Origin: Streptomyces subrutilus | GTDB taxonomy: Bacteria > Actinomycetota > Actinomycetes > Streptomycetales > Streptomycetaceae | Length of the DNA stretch: 64,000 nt | Direction of reading: 5' to 3' | Assembly: GCF_008704535.1 (NCBI RefSeq) | Contig: NZ_CP023701.1 | Span: 2,046,001 to 2,110,000, forward strand | Shown here: positions 45,057-54,075 of the stretch, in pieces | Numbering within the stretch: the first letter of the stretch is position 1 | Layout of the letters: every line of letters begins with the position of its first letter | Notes under the pieces: model-generated | Database searches by the model: none | What the model was told of the DNA's origin: nothing | The model's input: the letters and a program-made list of their open reading frames with translations, nothing else | Made by a program: the position numbers and the translations under genes

Positions 45057-47045
45057 CTACCCACCGAGTTGGAGCGCATCGGCGGCCTCCTCCACCATGC
45101 CCAGGCCGAGCCGGCTGATCCGAACGGCGAACGGCTCTCCGGACACGCGCAGTCCCGACAGGCGGAGGGCGCCGAGGGGGGCACCGGGCAACGGGACGAC
45201 GGCGACCGTACCCGCGGGGGCGTCGGGGCGGATGCCGACGAGCGCGGCCAAGGCATGGATCCCCGCCGCCGCGGCCAGCGCGGCCGGTCGGCAGGCCGCC
45301 GGGTGCGGCAGCGGAGCGCTGCCCAGGGTGCGCTGCTCGGCGGCGAACATCTCCGGCAGCCGGTACCCGAAGTTCTCCGCCGCGTCCAGCAGTCCCCGGA
45401 GCAGCCCGGCTGCCTCCTTCTCGAACCCGGCCTGCGCCAGGCCGGCCACGGCGACGGCGCTCTCGTACGCCCGGACCGCACCGGACCGGTGACCGAACGG
45501 GTTGTGCCCGGGCTCCCGGACCGCCATGCTCCGCAGTCCCCAGCCGGAGTCCAAGGCGGGGGCTCCGAGCAGCCGGGCGACCTGCTCGGTGCGGGTCCGG
45601 TCCAGGAGCCCGGGCGCGAACCGGCCGCCGCCGAGCAACCCGGTATCGAGCAGGTGGGCGGCCGCACCGGTCAGCCGGGGAAGGGGCCGTCTGTCGGGGT
45701 GCAGGGCGGCCGCGGGCCGGCCTCCGTCCGGGCCGTCGATCCAGAACCCGGTGCGGAACCGCTCCCGCAGCGCGGCCGCCCACTGCCGCCATTCCTCGCC
45801 CCCCGGCCGCCCGCACCCGTCGAGGAGACCGGCGCCGAGGAGGGCGGCCCGGTGGGCGTGGGCCTGGGTCTCGCAGCGCCGCGGCCCCGGGTCGGGGTCG
45901 GCCAGGAAGCCGTCCGCCCCGAGGGCGCCGCGCAGCCAGTCGAGGCAGCGCTCCGCCGCCGGAAGGAGCAGGGCGACCTCGTCCTCGGGCATGCCCCAGA
46001 GCCGGGCTTCGGCGAGCACGGCCGGGAAGGCGAGGGTGGCCTCCGTTCCCGTGCACCCGGGCGGCAGTTGCGGGCCCGCCCCGCGCAACGGCCCGGGGAT
46101 CTTCCCCGCGCCCGGTCCGCGGCCGCCGGCCTGGGAGCGGGCCAGGATGCGCAGGGTGGCCGCGGCCAGCCCGGTACCGAGCGGCAGTGCCATCCGGGCG
46201 GCCCACAGCGACTCCGCGGGGGCGAGCCCGAGCCGCCACGGAACACCCGCGGCCGCGAAGGCGTCACCGGGCTCTTCCCGATCCCTCAACAGCAGTGCGC
46301 CGAGATCCTCGACGCTCGTTCGGAACCATGCCTCGGCCCTCGGGTCGTCGCCTTCGGCCACGGCGTCGGACAGCGGGTTCGCCACCTGCCCGGCGCCCGC
46401 CCGGGTCACGCGGTCCTGCGTGGTCCGCAGCTCGATGGTGCGGGATTCGCCGGGGCCCAGTTCGAGCTGCCAGCGCAGCAGACCGGCCGAGGCCAGCGCG
46501 TCGTCCGGGGCGGGTTCGGCGGCCGTGACGGCCTGGGCTTCGCCTGTGCTCCAGCGCAGGCCGGCCGCATGGACGGCGGCGGGCAGTTCCGCGCCGGCGG
46601 CCCCCGCCGCGACCGAGGCCAGTTCGGCCAGGTCCGTGCCGAGCAGTACCTCCACCGGAATCCGCACCGGCCGGGCGGTGAAGCTGCGCAGGGTGATCCG
46701 CTCGGTTCCGTCCGCGTGCCGCACCCGCTCGACGCCGATGTCGGGGTCGGGACCGGGGTCGGCTCCGGTGCGCACCGTGGCGCTGAAGGAGGCCCGGTCG
46801 GCGCCGAGACGGCATCCTCGGACGGCGACGGGCTCGCGCCCCGCGACGCGCAGGACGCACCGTGAGAGCAGTCGGCGTCCGGCCCGGTAGACCCCGTCGA
46901 TCCCCCGCCCGGTCAGCTGGCCGTGCTCGGGCGAGATGGCCAGACAAGGGGCGGCGACGCAGATGACGGAGTCGTGCACGGGGGGCAGCTCGGGCCGGCG
47001 GGCGGCGGGCACACCGGGTGGGCGGGGGGATGCGGGGTGGGGCAT
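45057..47045 (-). CDS. Glycogen debranching enzyme-like protein (N-terminal domain plus alpha/alpha barrel)
   Basis: A 662-residue protein resembling amylo-alpha-1,6-glucosidase-type proteins: an N-terminal beta-domain (~50-260, PCLAISPEHGQLTGRGIDGVYRAGRRLLSRCVL) followed by an (alpha/alpha)6 region (~290-600, with ALDSGWGLRSMAVREPGHNPFGHRSGAVR and the ENFGYRLPEMFAAEQR block). Family members act on glycogen or trehalose-related glucans, but many streptomycete paralogues are uncharacterised. The start MPHPASPRPPG at 47045 has only weak ribosome-binding potential. It lies 212 bp after DUF4192 on the same strand; that gap holds only GC-rich sequence. Confidence 0.8.
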   Translation of the reverse strand: MPHPASPRPPGVPAARRPELPPVHDSVICVAAPCLAISPEHGQLTGRGIDGVYRAGRRLLSRCVLRVAGREPVAVRGCRLGADRASFSATVRTGADPGPDPDIGVERVRHADGTERITLRSFTARPVRIPVEVLLGTDLAELASVAAGAAGAELPAAVHAAGLRWSTGEAQAVTAAEPAPDDALASAGLLRWQLELGPGESRTIELRTTQDRVTRAGAGQVANPLSDAVAEGDDPRAEAWFRTSVEDLGALLLRDREEPGDAFAAAGVPWRLGLAPAESLWAARMALPLGTGLAAATLRILARSQAGGRGPGAGKIPGPLRGAGPQLPPGCTGTEATLAFPAVLAEARLWGMPEDEVALLLPAAERCLDWLRGALGADGFLADPDPGPRRCETQAHAHRAALLGAGLLDGCGRPGGEEWRQWAAALRERFRTGFWIDGPDGGRPAAALHPDRRPLPRLTGAAAHLLDTGLLGGGRFAPGLLDRTRTEQVARLLGAPALDSGWGLRSMAVREPGHNPFGHRSGAVRAYESAVAVAGLAQAGFEKEAAGLLRGLLDAAENFGYRLPEMFAAEQRTLGSAPLPHPAACRPAALAAAAGIHALAALVGIRPDAPAGTVAVVPLPGAPLGALRLSGLRVSGEPFAVRISRLGLGMVEEAADALQLGG

Positions 47046-47257
47046 GCGTCGCCTTGTCTGCGCTCCGGTCGGTTCGGCTGGGCGGCGGCTCGGCCGGTCC
47101 CCCACCGCCCCACAGCTGAACGCCCGCACCCCCGTACCGGTCACGGGCCCCGCCGCCGGCCTGCGGCAGCCGGGACGCAAGAGGTGTCGCACCGGCGCCC
47201 TCGCGGCTCGCCAGAGCCGGCCCAGGCAGACACATCCCGCGACGGGCCGGCGGCGGC

Positions 47258-48523
47258 TCATTGCCCGCTCCCGGCGGGGCGGCGGGAGTCGCGGCCGGAC
47301 GTGATGCGCCTACGGCGGCCGGGGGGCCTGCCTGCTGCCGGACGCCGACGGCTCCGCGGTTCGCGGCGGCGCCGCTCCTCCCGCAGGCACTGCCGCAGAC
47401 CCTCCGGGTCGATGCCTTCGTTGCAGGCGTGGTGGAGCAGTTGGGCGAAGCGGTAGTCCGCGTCCGCCTCCAGGGCCATCCCGAGGGCGATCCGTGCGGT
47501 GGGTTCGTCGCCCGTTGACCAGGAGACCCAGCCCGCGAGGGTAAGGGGTGCGGCGGCATGCTCGGTGTAGGCGCCGACAGCGCGCCGGGCCAGTGCCCGC
47601 CACAGCCGCAGGGCGGGTGCGGCCTCGTCACCCTCCATCCACTCGGCGGCCCTGTCCCGGGTCTCGCGGTCCTGGAGGCCGAGGATCAGCGCGGCGGCCT
47701 CGTCATGGGTCAGCAGGCCGTCGTCGCGGTCGTCGGCGCCGCGGCGTCCCTGCGCGGGCGGGGCGAGCGTGATCCGCCGCATGAGGGTCCGCGCCAGCGC
47801 CAGGGTTTCGGCGGCGACCTCCTCCCGGGTGGCTCCGTCCAGGATCTTGGGCACCAGGGCGATGGCCGCTTCGTCGAGGGCGCGCTCCATCGCGTCGGCC
47901 TCGGGTCCCGTCAGCGGGGCCAGGCGGCCTTCGATGTCCTTGAGGGAGCCCCTGACCTGGAGTCCGGCGAAGGTGGCCGCGGCGGCCATCACCGAGGTGC
48001 CCACCGCGGCGAGCCGGGTGCCCTCGGCAGGGCAGCACCGGGCGTCGGGGCACACGTAGGACCACAGGCGCCCGGCGGAGAGGCACACGGCCTCCAGGAC
48101 GGGCACCTCCAGTGCTCCGCATGCCAGTCGGACCCGCTGGGCGAGCGGGCGCAGCCGGGTCATCACCCGCTGACCGGTCTCGTCCTCGCCGGGCTCCTGG
48201 CACAGGAAGAGGACGATGCCGTCCGGTTTGCCGCCGCGTCGCTCGCTGCCGCGGATGAGACAGTCGGCGGTCTGCTGTGCGGTCTCCTCCCATTCGTCGG
48301 GAGAGACCGGAATGCCGACGCGGAGCCGGCCGCCGAAGCGGCCGCCCTCGCCGTGGACGGCCACCATCACCAGGGAGTCGGTCGGGTGGAAGCCCAGCAT
48401 GTAGGGCAGTGCGTCGGCCAGCTCGGCCGGGCTCCGCAGGGTGATCTGCGGGCCTGCGCCGGAGGGCTTCCGGGAGGCCGAGGGACGGTCGGACGGGACG
48501 TGTGGTTCGTGGTTGTTCGTCAT
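47258..48523 (-). CDS. DUF4192 family protein
   Basis: A 421-residue actinobacterial protein of unknown function. The conserved N-terminal part contains ITLRSPAELADALPYMLGFHPTDSLVMVAV, and a CPDARCCPAEGT cysteine cluster lies near residue 156. The tail (~385-421) is very Arg/Pro rich. Homologues occur next to RecQ or nucleic-acid genes, but no activity is assigned. It is transcribed divergently from the RecQ gene, with 122 bp between them. Confidence 0.85.
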   Translation of the reverse strand: MTNNHEPHVPSDRPSASRKPSGAGPQITLRSPAELADALPYMLGFHPTDSLVMVAVHGEGGRFGGRLRVGIPVSPDEWEETAQQTADCLIRGSERRGGKPDGIVLFLCQEPGEDETGQRVMTRLRPLAQRVRLACGALEVPVLEAVCLSAGRLWSYVCPDARCCPAEGTRLAAVGTSVMAAAATFAGLQVRGSLKDIEGRLAPLTGPEADAMERALDEAAIALVPKILDGATREEVAAETLALARTLMRRITLAPPAQGRRGADDRDDGLLTHDEAAALILGLQDRETRDRAAEWMEGDEAAPALRLWRALARRAVGAYTEHAAAPLTLAGWVSWSTGDEPTARIALGMALEADADYRFAQLLHHACNEGIDPEGLRQCLREERRRREPRSRRRPAAGRPPGRRRRITSGRDSRRPAGSGQ

Positions 48524-48560
48524 GTCCCGAAGGTCCCGTCCGCGGACGAATCCGGAAAGC

Positions 48561-48596
48561 CCTGTGGATAACTGTTGAAGGTTGGATTTCCACAGG
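48561..48596. promoter_or_regulatory. Inverted repeat with a DnaA-box-like element between DUF4192 and RecQ genes
   Basis: CCTGTGGA (48561-48568) and TCCACAGG (48589-48596) are perfect 8-bp arms around a 20-nt AT-rich loop. TGTGGATAA (48563-48571) is the reverse complement of the classical DnaA box TTATCCACA. It lies in the shared promoter gap. Confidence 0.45.
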
Positions 48597-48645
48597 CCGA
48601 GGCCGCCATTGGCGCGATGTCACAGCCATCGGGTTGCATGGGGGC

Positions 48646-50805
48646 ATGAACCCAGACCTGAGGTCCTCTGCCGACTCCGTCCTAGCCCGTCTCGTGGGCG
48701 ATCCCACGGGCACCGCTCGGCTGCGCGAGGACCAGTGGCTGGCGATCGAGGCCCTCGTCGCGCACAAGCGGCGGGCGCTGGTGGTGCAGCGCACGGGCTG
48801 GGGCAAGTCGGCGGTGTACTTCGTCGCCACCTCGCTGCTGCGGGCGAGCGGCGCGGGCCCCACCGTGATCGTCTCCCCGCTGCTCGCGCTGATGCGCAAC
48901 CAGGTCGAGGCCGCCGCCCGGGCCGGGATCCGCGCACGCACCATCAACTCCGCGAACCCCGAGGAGTGGGAGGGGATCCAGGCAGAGGTGGCGGCCGGCG
49001 AGGTCGACGTCCTGCTGGTGAGTCCCGAGCGGCTCAACAACCCCGATTTCCGGGACCAGGTCCTCCCCAAGCTCTCCGCCGCGACCGGCCTGCTCGTCGT
49101 GGACGAGGCCCACTGCATCTCCGACTGGGGCCATGACTTCCGCCCCGACTACCGCCGCCTGCGGACCATGCTGGCCGACCTCCCGCCGGGCGTCCCGGTC
49201 CTGGCCACGACGGCCACGGCCAACGCCCGCGTCACCGCCGACGTCGCCGAACAGCTGGGCACCGGGGCGGGCACGGACGCACTGGTGCTCCGGGGGCCGC
49301 TGGACCGGGAGAGCCTGAGCCTGGCCGTACTGACGCTGCCCGACGCGGCCCACCGGCTGGCCTGGCTCGCCGACCACCTGGACCAGCTGCCGGGCTCCGG
49401 GATCATCTACACGCTCACCGTGGCGGCGGCCGAGGAGGTCACCGCCTACCTGCGCCACCGCGGGCACACCGTGGCCTCGTACACCGGCAAGACAGAGAAC
49501 GCCGACCGCGAGCAGGCGGAGAACGACCTGCAGGCCAACCGCGTCAAGGCCCTGGTCGCCACTTCGGCCCTGGGCATGGGCTTCGACAAGCCCGACCTCG
49601 GCTTCGTCGTGCACCTCGGCTCACCCTCCTCCCCCATCGCCTACTACCAGCAGGTCGGTCGCGCCGGCCGCGGCGTCGACCACGCCGAGGTCCTGCTGCT
49701 CCCGGGCCGTGAGGACGAGGCGATCTGGCAGTACTTCGCCTCCGTCGCGTTCCCGCCGGAACAGCAGGTCCGCCGCACGCTCGACGTGCTGGCCCAAGCC
49801 GGCCGGCCGCTGTCGCTGCCCGCGCTCGAACCGCTGGTGGACCTGCGCCGCACCCGCCTGGAGACGATGCTCAAGGTCCTCGACGTGGACGGCGCCGTCC
49901 ACCGGGTCAAGGGAGGCTGGACCTCCACGGGCGAGCCGTGGGCGTACGACGCCGAGCGCTACGCCTGGGTCGCCCGCCAGCGGTCCGCCGAACAGCAGGC
50001 CATGCGCGACTACGCGGGCACCACCGGCTGCCGCATGGAGTTCCTGCGCCGGCAGCTCGACGACGAGGAGGCCGCGCCGTGCGGCCGCTGCGACAACTGC
50101 GCGGGGCCCCGCTTCACCGCTGACGTCTCCAGCACGGCTCTGGACACCGCCCGAGGGGAGCTCGGCCGCCCCGGGGTGGAGCTGGAGCCGCGCAAGATGT
50201 GGCCGACGGGGCTGGCGGCCGTGGGCGTCGACCTCAAGGGCCGGATTCCCGCCGGGGAGCAGGCCTCCACCGGACGGGCCCTGGGCCGGCTCTCCGACAT
50301 CGGCTGGGGCAACCGGCTGCGCCCGATGCTCGCTCCGCAGGCTCCGGACCAGCCTGTTCCGGACGATGTCACACAGGCGGTCGTGGCGGTCCTCGCCGAC
50401 TGGGCCCGCGGGCCGGGCGGCTGGGCCTCCGGCGCGCCCGACGCTCCGGCCAGGCCCGTGGCCGTGGTCGCCCTGCCCTCACGCAGCCGCCCCCAGCTGG
50501 TCTCCACCCTGGCCCAGCGGATCGCAGAGGTCGGCCGGATGCCGCTGCTCGGCACGCTCGCGTACACGGACCAGGCCCCGGAGTTCGGCCTGCCCTCCTC
50601 GAACAGTGCCCAGCGGGTCCGGGGCCTGCACCAGGCCCTGACCGTGCCCCCGGCGCTGGTGGAGGCTCTGGCGGAGGCGGACGGGCCGGTGCTGCTCGTG
50701 GACGACCGGGCCGAGAGCGGCTGGACCCTCGCGGTAGCGGCCCGGCTGCTGCGCCGGGCGGGAGCGAAGGGGGTGTTCCCGCTGGTGCTGGCCCTCCAGC
50801 CCTAG
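48646..50805 (+). CDS. RecQ-family DNA helicase with C-terminal phosphoribosyltransferase-like domain
   Basis: A 719-residue superfamily 2 helicase. Walker A is GWGKS (Lys54), DEAH lies in VVDEAHCISDWGHDFRPDYR near residue 153, and motifs III-VI follow (LATTATA, GIIYTL, VATSALGMGFDKPDL, YYQQVGRAGR). A zinc site (CRMEFLRRQLDDEEAAPCGRCDNC) is present. The C-terminal ~170 residues are not the HRDC domain of classical RecQ but a PRTase-type fold, with VLLVDDRAESGWTLAVAA as the PRPP-binding loop near residue 683. The start ATG at 48646 is the first with the proper N-terminus; longer readings enter the palindromic gap. DNA repair coupled to a nucleotide signal is an inference. Confidence 0.88.
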   Translation: MNPDLRSSADSVLARLVGDPTGTARLREDQWLAIEALVAHKRRALVVQRTGWGKSAVYFVATSLLRASGAGPTVIVSPLLALMRNQVEAAARAGIRARTINSANPEEWEGIQAEVAAGEVDVLLVSPERLNNPDFRDQVLPKLSAATGLLVVDEAHCISDWGHDFRPDYRRLRTMLADLPPGVPVLATTATANARVTADVAEQLGTGAGTDALVLRGPLDRESLSLAVLTLPDAAHRLAWLADHLDQLPGSGIIYTLTVAAAEEVTAYLRHRGHTVASYTGKTENADREQAENDLQANRVKALVATSALGMGFDKPDLGFVVHLGSPSSPIAYYQQVGRAGRGVDHAEVLLLPGREDEAIWQYFASVAFPPEQQVRRTLDVLAQAGRPLSLPALEPLVDLRRTRLETMLKVLDVDGAVHRVKGGWTSTGEPWAYDAERYAWVARQRSAEQQAMRDYAGTTGCRMEFLRRQLDDEEAAPCGRCDNCAGPRFTADVSSTALDTARGELGRPGVELEPRKMWPTGLAAVGVDLKGRIPAGEQASTGRALGRLSDIGWGNRLRPMLAPQAPDQPVPDDVTQAVVAVLADWARGPGGWASGAPDAPARPVAVVALPSRSRPQLVSTLAQRIAEVGRMPLLGTLAYTDQAPEFGLPSSNSAQRVRGLHQALTVPPALVEALAEADGPVLLVDDRAESGWTLAVAARLLRRAGAKGVFPLVLALQP

Positions 50806-51023
50806 CCGAATGCGTCATTCTCGATGTACCGGGGCAAGGATATGAACGGCATACCGGCGAATTCCGGTCGGCGGCGGCAATTGCTCGTTGCCGCATGCTC
50901 GGAGGCCACGCGAGAATTGGAGTGCTCCCGCCCGGCTTCCCGGCACCCTCCCGGGCCGGGCCGCGGCGCGCCCACACTCCAGCCGTGCCCGCCGTCAGCG
51001 GGCGTGTACCCGAAGGGAGGACC

Positions 51024-51653
51024 GTGACCTTCGGATTCGCACCGCTCTCCTCCACGTCCCTCGCCATGACCACCGGCGGCCCCAGCCGGCACGGCAGGCT
51101 GCTCGAACCCGCCGAATGGACGGCGGCGGGCATCCCGCTGTTGCGCAATCCGCGCGAGATGGTCGGCGGTCTGCACTCCCGGCACCGGCCCGTGCCGTCG
51201 ACCGCGGTGATCGCGGTCCTCGGCCCGGAGGATCGGCTGGTCGCGAGCGCCTCCTTCACCCAGCGGTCGGTCTCCGCCGACGGCTGGGAGTACCGCAACG
51301 CGCTGCTGTCGCACCTGCGCCGAGTACTCCCGCACGACCTGCGGCGCCGGACACCGGTCCGCACGGCGGTCCTGCTCTACTGCCGCGAGGGCGACGAGCG
51401 CTGGACCGAGGAGGACGGCGCCTGGATGTGGGGGCTGCGGGACGCCTGCACCCTGCACGGGCTGCGGTGCGGCGCGTACATCACGCTGACCCGCGGCGGC
51501 TGGCAGGTGCTAGGCGAAGGCCGGGGCGGCCGCCGGCCGAGCTCGGACTCCGCGCCCCAGCGGCTCGGCGACACCTCGGGCGAGTTCGCCCCGCTGGCGC
51601 TGCACACCCGCGGCGGTGCGAGCGACGCGCTGCGCCGGACGGCCGCGCGCTGA
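51024..51653 (+). CDS. Uncharacterised 209-residue protein
   Basis: I do not recognise a family. The GTG at 51024 has a good AAGGGAGG ribosome-binding site 7 bp upstream. The protein has no signal peptide or membrane segment, is rich in Arg and Gly, and shows an aromatic-rich stretch TEEDGAWMWGLRDACTLHGLRCGAYITLTRGGWQVLG. Streptomycete homologues are annotated as hypothetical. The 218 bp upstream (50806-51023) hold no gene; they contain an AT-richer part near the RecQ end and no recognisable promoter. It converges on the next uncharacterised gene. Confidence 0.75.
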   Translation: MTFGFAPLSSTSLAMTTGGPSRHGRLLEPAEWTAAGIPLLRNPREMVGGLHSRHRPVPSTAVIAVLGPEDRLVASASFTQRSVSADGWEYRNALLSHLRRVLPHDLRRRTPVRTAVLLYCREGDERWTEEDGAWMWGLRDACTLHGLRCGAYITLTRGGWQVLGEGRGGRRPSSDSAPQRLGDTSGEFAPLALHTRGGASDALRRTAAR

Positions 51654-51708
51654 GACGCGGGTCGCGCACGGCCACCGAGGCGCACGGGGCGCCCGGGCGG
51701 GCCAAAGG

Positions 51709-51735
51709 CCGTACACCCGGAAGCCGGGCGTACGG
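51709..51735. terminator. Bidirectional hairpin between convergent genes
   Basis: A 12-bp stem with one A-C mismatch (51709-51720 with 51724-51735) and a 3-nt loop in the gap between the two uncharacterised genes. Confidence 0.7.
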
Positions 51736-51810
51736 CGGATCCGGCCGGGGGCTTCAGCGGGGCCGGCTCATCGCCCGCCCCGCCCCCCACCCGTACCGGC
51801 GTACGAGGCG

Positions 51811-52449
51811 TCAGACGCCCGCACCCAGTACGGAATTGATCAGCTGCGAGTCTCCGCAGACGATCAGCAGCGCACCGGCCCGCGCGAGCGCGACCGGAAG
51901 GGCGCCCGTGAGGACGTCGTCCGGTCCGCCGTTGACGGCGAAGACCACGACGGGACGGACGGCGGCGCGCTGGACCTGCGCCGCGTCCGCGTAGAAGACG
52001 TCGTCCCCGGCATCCTGCTGGGCCCAGTACGCGGCCTCGCCGAAGGACAGCTCGTGAGCGGCCCACGGGTGCGGGTCGCCGGAGGTGAGCACCAGGATCT
52101 CGCCGGGCGCTCGCCCGGTGTCGAGCAGCAGGTCGACGGCCTCTTCGGCCGCGTCCAGCGCGCCCTCGGCCGAGGCCGGGATCAGCTGGATCTGGGGCAC
52201 CGACGCGGAAACGGACGGCGCGGCGGGAACGGGAACGGGTCCGGGCGTGGCCTGCGGCGCGCGCTGCGCGGGCGGGGCGGGCCGGACGGGACCGGGGCGG
52301 CCGGGCCGCGGTACGGCGGCGGGACGCGGACCAGGTACGGGGCGAGGGGTCTGCGCGGTGCGGCTGGCGGCCGGCGTGACGCGGGGACCCTGGGCACTCT
52401 CGGGAATCTGAGGCTCCTCGATGGCGGGATGAGAGGCAAGCGTTGACAT
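51811..52449 (-). CDS. Uncharacterised protein with Pro/Ala-rich N-terminus
   Basis: A 212-residue protein with a proline/alanine-rich low-complexity N-terminal third (~20-85) and a C-terminal alpha/beta-type region (~90-212: EGALDAAEEAVDLLLDTGRAPGEILVLTSGDPHPWAAHELSFGEAAYWAQQDAGDDVFYAD). The VLTSGDPH and VVVFAVNGGPDDVL strands hint at a nucleotide- or helicase-associated fold, but no catalytic motif is visible. It follows rnhB by 49 bp with a hairpin between them. Confidence 0.7.
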   Translation of the reverse strand: MSTLASHPAIEEPQIPESAQGPRVTPAASRTAQTPRPVPGPRPAAVPRPGRPGPVRPAPPAQRAPQATPGPVPVPAAPSVSASVPQIQLIPASAEGALDAAEEAVDLLLDTGRAPGEILVLTSGDPHPWAAHELSFGEAAYWAQQDAGDDVFYADAAQVQRAAVRPVVVFAVNGGPDDVLTGALPVALARAGALLIVCGDSQLINSVLGAGV

Positions 52450-52458
52450 CTATCAAAC

Positions 52459-52479
52459 ACCGGTACGAAACGTACCGGT
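52459..52479 (-). terminator. Hairpin between rnhB and the downstream gene
   Basis: A perfect 9-bp stem (52459-52467 with 52471-52479) and AAA loop; on the minus strand it is followed by GTTTGAT. It sits 20 bp past the rnhB stop. Confidence 0.6.
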
Positions 52480-52498
52480 CGGCGGCACATGCGTGCGA

Positions 52499-53209
52499 TC
52501 AGAAATCGAAGCCGAGTTGGCCTCCGTTTTCCAGCTCCACCGATTCCTCGCTGCGGCGCACCTTCTTGAGGTGGCGCCACCGGGGCAGCGCGTCGAGGTA
52601 CGACCACGACAGCCGGTGGTAGGGGGTGGGCCCCCGTTCCTCCAGCACCGCCCGGTGCACGGGTGAGGGATAGCCGGCGTTGGCGGCGAAGGCGAAGTCC
52701 TCGATGCCGCCCTCCGGTCCGCCGAGTTCGGCCATCATCCGGTCGCGCCGGACCTTGGCGATGACGGAGGCCGCTGCGACGGAGACGCAGGACTGGTCGC
52801 CCTTGATCACCGTACGGACCCGCCAGGGCGCCCCGAGGTAGTCGTGCTTGCCGTCGAGTATCACGGCGTCGGGCCGGACCGGGAGGGCCTCCAGGGCCCG
52901 CACCGCCGCGAGCCTCAGGGCCGCGGTCATCCCGAGCAGGTCGATCTCCTCCGGCGAGGCGTGACCGAGGGCGTGCGCGGTGACCCAGTCCTCCAGGACG
53001 TCGAGCAGCGCGTCGCGTCGCTTGGGGGTGAGCAGCTTGGAGTCGGTGAGTCCGGCCGGCGGCCGGCGCAGACCGGTGATCGCCGCGCACACGGTGACGG
53101 GACCGGCCCAGGCCCCTCGTCCGACTTCGTCTACTCCGGCTACGACCTTGGCGCCGGTGGTGGCACGGAGGGAGCGTTCGACGGCGTGGGTGGGTGCTTC
53201 GTACGGCAT
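52499..53209 (-). CDS. rnhB: Ribonuclease HII
   Basis: A 236-residue RNase HII that cuts RNA in RNA/DNA hybrids and single ribonucleotides in DNA. The catalytic acids are in [15 protein letters not shown] (DEVGRG near residue 27), ILDGKHDYL and the [17 protein letters not shown] helix; the TDSKLLTP motif confirms the family. The start MPYEAPTH at 53209 gives the normal N-terminus. Upstream is a GC-rich low-complexity gap of 217 bp ending in the TetR gene. Confidence 0.95.
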   Translation of the reverse strand: MPYEAPTHAVERSLRATTGAKVVAGVDEVGRGAWAGPVTVCAAITGLRRPPAGLTDSKLLTPKRRDALLDVLEDWVTAHALGHASPEEIDLLGMTAALRLAAVRALEALPVRPDAVILDGKHDYLGAPWRVRTVIKGDQSCVSVAAASVIAKVRRDRMMAELGGPEGGIEDFAFAANAGYPSPVHRAVLEERGPTPYHRLSWSYLDALPRWRHLKKVRRSEESVELENGGQLGFDF

Positions 53210-53400
53210 GGCGCCAGCAAGGTTACGCCGCCCCGCGCCGCCTGCACACCCCGGCCCCACGACCGACCGCGCGACCGGCGCGCGACCGACCGCACCACCG
53301 GCTCGCGACGGGCCCCACGACCGCCCCGCGACCGGCCCCGTTCCGCTGCGTCACGACCCCGGGATCACGGCGCCCCGCCCCCGACCCCGCGACCCCGCGA

Positions 53401-53437
53401 CCTCACGGCCTCACGGCCTCACGGCCTCACGGCCTCA
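53401..53437. repeat. 8-bp tandem repeat CCTCACGG
   Basis: CCTCACGG occurs four times in a row (53401-53432) followed by a partial copy. It overlaps the last codons and stop of the TetR gene (stop at 53427-53429). The preceding 140 bp are low-complexity CGACCG-type sequence. Confidence 0.9.
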
Positions 53438-54029
53438 GCAGCGGCACCATCAGCCCGTCGATCATCGCCTCGATGTCCACCTCCGGCCATTCGCTGCCGC
53501 ACACCTTCGACCGGTACATCATCATCGCCGGAATGGCGTCCACGACGAACGGACCGGTCGCGTCCGCCCGCACGTCCCCCCTCGCGACCCCCCGCCGCAA
53601 AAGCTCCGCGATCAGCCTCTGCGCCGGCTCGTGCAGCCCGGCCCAGATGACCCCGCGGAATCGGTCCGCGTGCACGTCATCGCATTCGTGAAGCACCGAG
53701 CGCAGCGCCTGACCCGCGAGCGAGTCCATGACGTCCCTCATCCGGACGCACAACAGGCGCAGGTCCTCGCGGACCGATCCGCCGTCGGGAATCTCCCCGA
53801 TCCCCGGCAGCCCGGCCCGCAGGGCGTCGACCACCAGGTCGGCCTTCGAGGGCCACCGCCGGTAGAGCGCGGCCTTGCCGGTGTGGGCGCCGGCCGCGAC
53901 CCCCTCCATGGTGAGCGCGCTCCACCCCACCGTGCCCAGCTGCTCCAACGCGGCGCCGAGGATGGCCCGTTCGAGTTCGGGGCCGCGTCTTCGCCCCGCT
54001 GCCGCCACCGTCCGGCCCGGACCCGTCAT
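53427..54029 (-). CDS. TetR-family repressor of the divergent efflux gene
   Basis: A 200-residue TetR regulator with helix-turn-helix near residues 20-65 (RAILGAALEQLGTVGWSALTMEGVAAGAHTGKAALYRRWPSKADLV) and a C-terminal ligand domain. The ATG at 54029 has GGAGGTGCGGAG upstream; an upstream ATG at 54056 is less likely. It is divergent from an MFS transporter over two strong palindromes, so it almost certainly controls both genes and responds to a transporter substrate. Confidence 0.88.
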   Translation of the reverse strand: MTGPGRTVAAAGRRRGPELERAILGAALEQLGTVGWSALTMEGVAAGAHTGKAALYRRWPSKADLVVDALRAGLPGIGEIPDGGSVREDLRLLCVRMRDVMDSLAGQALRSVLHECDDVHADRFRGVIWAGLHEPAQRLIAELLRRGVARGDVRADATGPFVVDAIPAMMMYRSKVCGSEWPEVDIEAMIDGLMVPLLRP

Positions 54030-54075
54030 CTCTCCGCACCTCCGACCGGCCCGCACGTCCGTCGTACGTACTTTC

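Noticed and set aside
53260..53400. Possible CRISPR-like or phage attachment repeat
   Set aside because: Repeats are short, imperfect and without spacers; no integrase or Cas gene is present in the window.
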